From CAZCWX01 sp964502465 (GTDB taxonomy: Bacteria > Desulfobacterota > Binatia > Bin18): a DNA stretch of 22,536 nucleotides. Shown here in pieces: positions 20,348 through 22,536 of the stretch (within the stretch, counting starts at the first letter, position 1; each line of letters begins with the position of its first letter). The notes under the pieces are model-generated. The model was not told the origin of the DNA. It saw nothing but the letters and a program-made list of their open reading frames with translations, and did not search any database. The translations under genes were made by a program, and so were the position numbers. The DNA lies in contig CAZCWX010000153.1 in NCBI GenBank assembly GCA_964502465.1, forward strand, positions 1-22,536, in the 5' to 3' direction.

Positions 20348-21136
20348 CTACAAATAATCAGCAAAGTACCCTTTACAGCGCTGAAAAGTCCACTGTGCCA
20401 GACTGAGCAATACCAAAGAGACGACTAAGGGGTAAAGGGCCTGTTCCCACGCGACGCTGTGGTGAGGAAAAAGGATAAGACTGCGATAGAGCGTGACAAT
20501 AGGCGTCATAGGATTCCACGCGAGGAGGAACTGCAGTGCGTCTGGAACCATTTCTATGGGGTATAAAATGGGTGAGAGAAAAAACCAAATGGTGAATCCC
20601 GCACCAGCCAGTTGTGAAACGTCGCGAAGAAAGACGTTTCCAGTCGAGAGCAGCAGGCTTAACGCAACCGCCAGCAGCAGCTGAAGAGTGAAAGGAACAA
20701 CAAGCAGGATCAACGCCAAAGGGGAAAGCCCTCCTTGCCACAGGGCAACCCCAAGCAGGAAAAGACCGAAACCTACACCTTGGCTCAGAAAGCTCGAGAG
20801 AATCGTGGCGATGACCAACAGCTCGGAAGGGAATTTCACTCTCTTCATCAGTTGCGCATTGTCTACAATGACAGCCACCGAACGGAGGCAGGCTTCTTGA
20901 AACGCCAGCCACGGCCACAGCCCACAGAAAGCGAAAGGAACGAACCCCACGTCCGCGGTTTCTCGGAGACGAACCCGATAGATATACGAAAAGACGAAGG
21001 TGTACAGCGCTAACAGAATGAGTGGATGGATGAGACTCCAGAGGGCACCAAGGCTCGTCCCGGCAAAGCGAGCCGTCAGGTCTCGGATCACCATCTGTCG
21101 AAGGATGTGGCGGTTCGTAATGACAGTGCGTAACAT
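20348..21136 (-). CDS. ABC-2 type polysaccharide export permease (Wzm/TagG-like)
   Basis: The 262-residue membrane protein has the O-antigen/teichoic acid exporter layout. A cytoplasmic N terminus (ITNRHILRQMVIRDLTARFA) leads into the LGALWSLIHPLILLALYTFV helix pair. Further hydrophobic helices include the ILYPIEMVPDALQFLLAWNP motif characteristic of ABC2_membrane permeases. It would form a dimeric channel that moves a lipid-linked glycan across the inner membrane. ATG 21136 is used; TTG 21151 is an alternative, and neither has a strong ribosome-binding site. The nucleotide-binding partner (Wzt) that must power it is not adjacent on either side within this window. Confidence 0.87.
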   Translation of the reverse strand: MLRTVITNRHILRQMVIRDLTARFAGTSLGALWSLIHPLILLALYTFVFSYIYRVRLRETADVGFVPFAFCGLWPWLAFQEACLRSVAVIVDNAQLMKRVKFPSELLVIATILSSFLSQGVGFGLFLLGVALWQGGLSPLALILLVVPFTLQLLLAVALSLLLSTGNVFLRDVSQLAGAGFTIWFFLSPILYPIEMVPDALQFLLAWNPMTPIVTLYRSLILFPHHSVAWEQALYPLVVSLVLLSLAQWTFQRCKGYFADYL

Positions 21137-21204
21137 CGCGAGGGGGAACAAACAAACGAGTGGTGTTCAACAGGGTTCTGTGGAAGGGCAGCTCAGGCCG
21201 AGAG

Positions 21205-22536
21205 TTAACCCGCCCTTCCCATTTTCACAACTTCGATGACCGGGGTTCCATCTCGCTCAACAAAAGTCCGGTCGGTTTCTATGGTATACCCCGCTCTCTG
21301 CGCTGCTGCATACAGCAGTCGCTTTGGTCGAGAGAAGTTCACGTAGGGGTCAGCGTAAAACACGAAAAGGGTCCCAGACAGACGCACAAGCGCGTTGATC
21401 TCCTCTTCATTCCCGTTCTCAATATATGGCCAAAAAAACTCACGGAGAGAAAGTGGTCCCTCTGCCAACGTGACGACCTGAGTGCCCAGACCCCAATCAC
21501 CAATAAGACACCGCTGTTCCTGACAGCGGTCCTGCAAATATTGCGCAAGGTCATAGATCGCCTCAGACCACATACCTCGTCCACCCGTCGCAGCAAGGAA
21601 ACGATGATAGCGCACATCCATCGCGATATTGGCAGCCACACACGCTATCCCCACAGTCGCAAGCACGACCCTGCACACCCTGCGACTGCTTTTCTGCCAC
21701 AGAACAATAAGAGAGGCGGCAAGAAACGCCTGGACAAACGGGAGGAAGAGCACAAAATGATGGCCTCTGAGCGCCCCTCGGATCGCAAATACACAGAGCG
21801 CTAACAAGACCAGGAAGATCATGAGTGCCCTCAATAGAGGAGGAGGGGAAGAGAGGCAGAAGACCCCAGCGAAAAAAAGGAGTACATAAGGAGTGAACGT
21901 CCCAGTAACCAACGAAGCGGTTCGTAGAGATTGAGCGTCTACGTCATAGGAGCCGATCCGTACCTCGCCGGTTGCCGTCACTTCTTTGCCGATGTTGAGG
22001 TCTGAACGGCCAGAAAAAAAATCATAGAGAGAGGTCCCATTCAAAACGGTCCAGAGGGTATATCCCTTGAATTGCGCAACGGCAGAAAAATTTTGCGGCG
22101 GAGCGGCCAGAGAGAAAGTAGAGGCAGCAACAGCCGGACGCTTCCCCAGGAAAAGCAGAAAAGGCGAGAAACCCAGCAGAAAGAAAAACACCGCGCAGCG
22201 AAATTCTTTGCTCCCCACTCGCAGACAGACCGTCTTGCGAAAACACAGCAAAACCGTCATCCCCGCAGCCACGAGAAACGCCAAGTAATCGAGGCGATTG
22301 TACAGCCCCACACCAAAAAGGAAAAAGGTCGCAGCCCACAAACTGGCCCGATTGGTTTCTCTCCACCTGACAAGACACCACAAAGGACAACACACCAGGA
22401 AGAGGCTCAGAGCGGCTGAACCAAAGTCATGGCGCGTATAGAAGAGGTAGCTCGGATCACTAGCCAAAAAGACGCTCGCCAGCAGCGCAACCAGCACGGA
22501 ACAGCAACGAGCAAGCAGAAGAGAAAAAAAGAGCAG
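21205..22536 (-). CDS. GT39/ArnT-like membrane glycosyltransferase, partial at the right edge
   Basis: The frame stays open past the last GTG (22497) to the window end, so the N terminus is missing. The 440-odd residues contain many hydrophobic helices and the SDPSYLFYTRHDFGSAALSL block that follows the first lumenal loop in GT-C (dolichyl/polyprenyl-phosphate sugar-using) enzymes. The catalytic acidic residues of the first loop would lie before the window. The C-terminal 130 residues are a soluble domain (GDWGLGTQVVTLAEGPLSLR, LFVFYADPYVNFSRPKR). GT-C enzymes use lipid-linked sugars on the periplasmic side. Its stop is 68 bp before the ABC permease start, and it is read in the same direction. 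Family assignment is moderately secure; substrate unknown. Confidence 0.7.
   Translation of the reverse strand: MLFFSLLLARCCSVLVALLASVFLASDPSYLFYTRHDFGSAALSLFLVCCPLWCLVRWRETNRASLWAATFFLFGVGLYNRLDYLAFLVAAGMTVLLCFRKTVCLRVGSKEFRCAVFFFLLGFSPFLLFLGKRPAVAASTFSLAAPPQNFSAVAQFKGYTLWTVLNGTSLYDFFSGRSDLNIGKEVTATGEVRIGSYDVDAQSLRTASLVTGTFTPYVLLFFAGVFCLSSPPPLLRALMIFLVLLALCVFAIRGALRGHHFVLFLPFVQAFLAASLIVLWQKSSRRVCRVVLATVGIACVAANIAMDVRYHRFLAATGGRGMWSEAIYDLAQYLQDRCQEQRCLIGDWGLGTQVVTLAEGPLSLREFFWPYIENGNEEEINALVRLSGTLFVFYADPYVNFSRPKRLLYAAAQRAGYTIETDRTFVERDGTPVIEVVKMGRAG

Noticed and set aside
1..22536. CRISPR arrays, tRNA or rRNA genes
   Set aside because: No regularly spaced direct repeats of CRISPR type and no tRNA- or rRNA-like sequence were seen on either strand.

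Overview
The window looks like a chromosomal segment of an uncultured, fairly GC-rich Gram-negative bacterium. Its gene content (lipopolysaccharide/O-antigen-type ABC permease, GT2 and GT4 glycosyltransferases, membrane sulfatase-fold protein) is that of a surface-glycan locus. I cannot name the phylum from sequence reading alone; deltaproteobacteria-like or Binatota/Tectomicrobia-like lineages are guesses only.

Left third (1-5135) is a mobile-element and toxin-antitoxin graveyard. A complete IS701-like insertion sequence (48-1512) is followed by a nested arrangement of two group II introns. An intron with an HNH-type maturase remnant (about 1665-2603) sits inside domain V of another group II intron, whose domain V halves lie at 1645-1664 and 2604-2617 and whose domain VI follows. 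The inner intron has lost nearly all of its reverse transcriptase, keeping about 20 codons of the N terminus and the C-terminal HNH domain. Next come a Phd/YefM-like antitoxin and PIN toxin pair with a clear promoter and palindromic operator, then the 3' end of a third group II intron on the minus strand. Further right are a 5'-truncated hypothetical gene, a CopG/RHH-type antitoxin with a damaged N terminus, a truncated and frameshifted hicA, an intact hicB, and a possible attC-like element directly after the hicB stop codon.

Right two thirds (5136-22536) is one long minus-strand gene train, probably transcribed from beyond the right edge toward about 5136. In transcription order it encodes: a partial GT39/ArnT-like membrane glycosyltransferase, an ABC-2 polysaccharide export permease, a SAM methyltransferase, GT2, GT4 with coiled coil, GT2, GT4 with coiled coil, GT4 with an inserted beta-sandwich, GT2, and a large SAM methyltransferase with a long N-terminal region. 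After a short gap carrying a repeat and a candidate promoter come a membrane-anchored sulfatase/alkaline-phosphatase-fold protein, its small YLDPGAGS-type membrane partner, a SAM methyltransferase, and a radical SAM enzyme.

Inferred working model: the glycosyltransferases build a glycan on a lipid carrier on the cytoplasmic face, the methyltransferases and radical SAM enzyme modify it, the ABC permease exports it (no ATPase subunit is in the window), and the GT39-like and sulfatase-fold membrane proteins act on the outer face. The most notable structures are the intron-within-domain-V nest, the duplicated GT2-GT4 module, the GT4 split by a beta-sandwich, and the degraded hicAB followed by an attC-like sequence.
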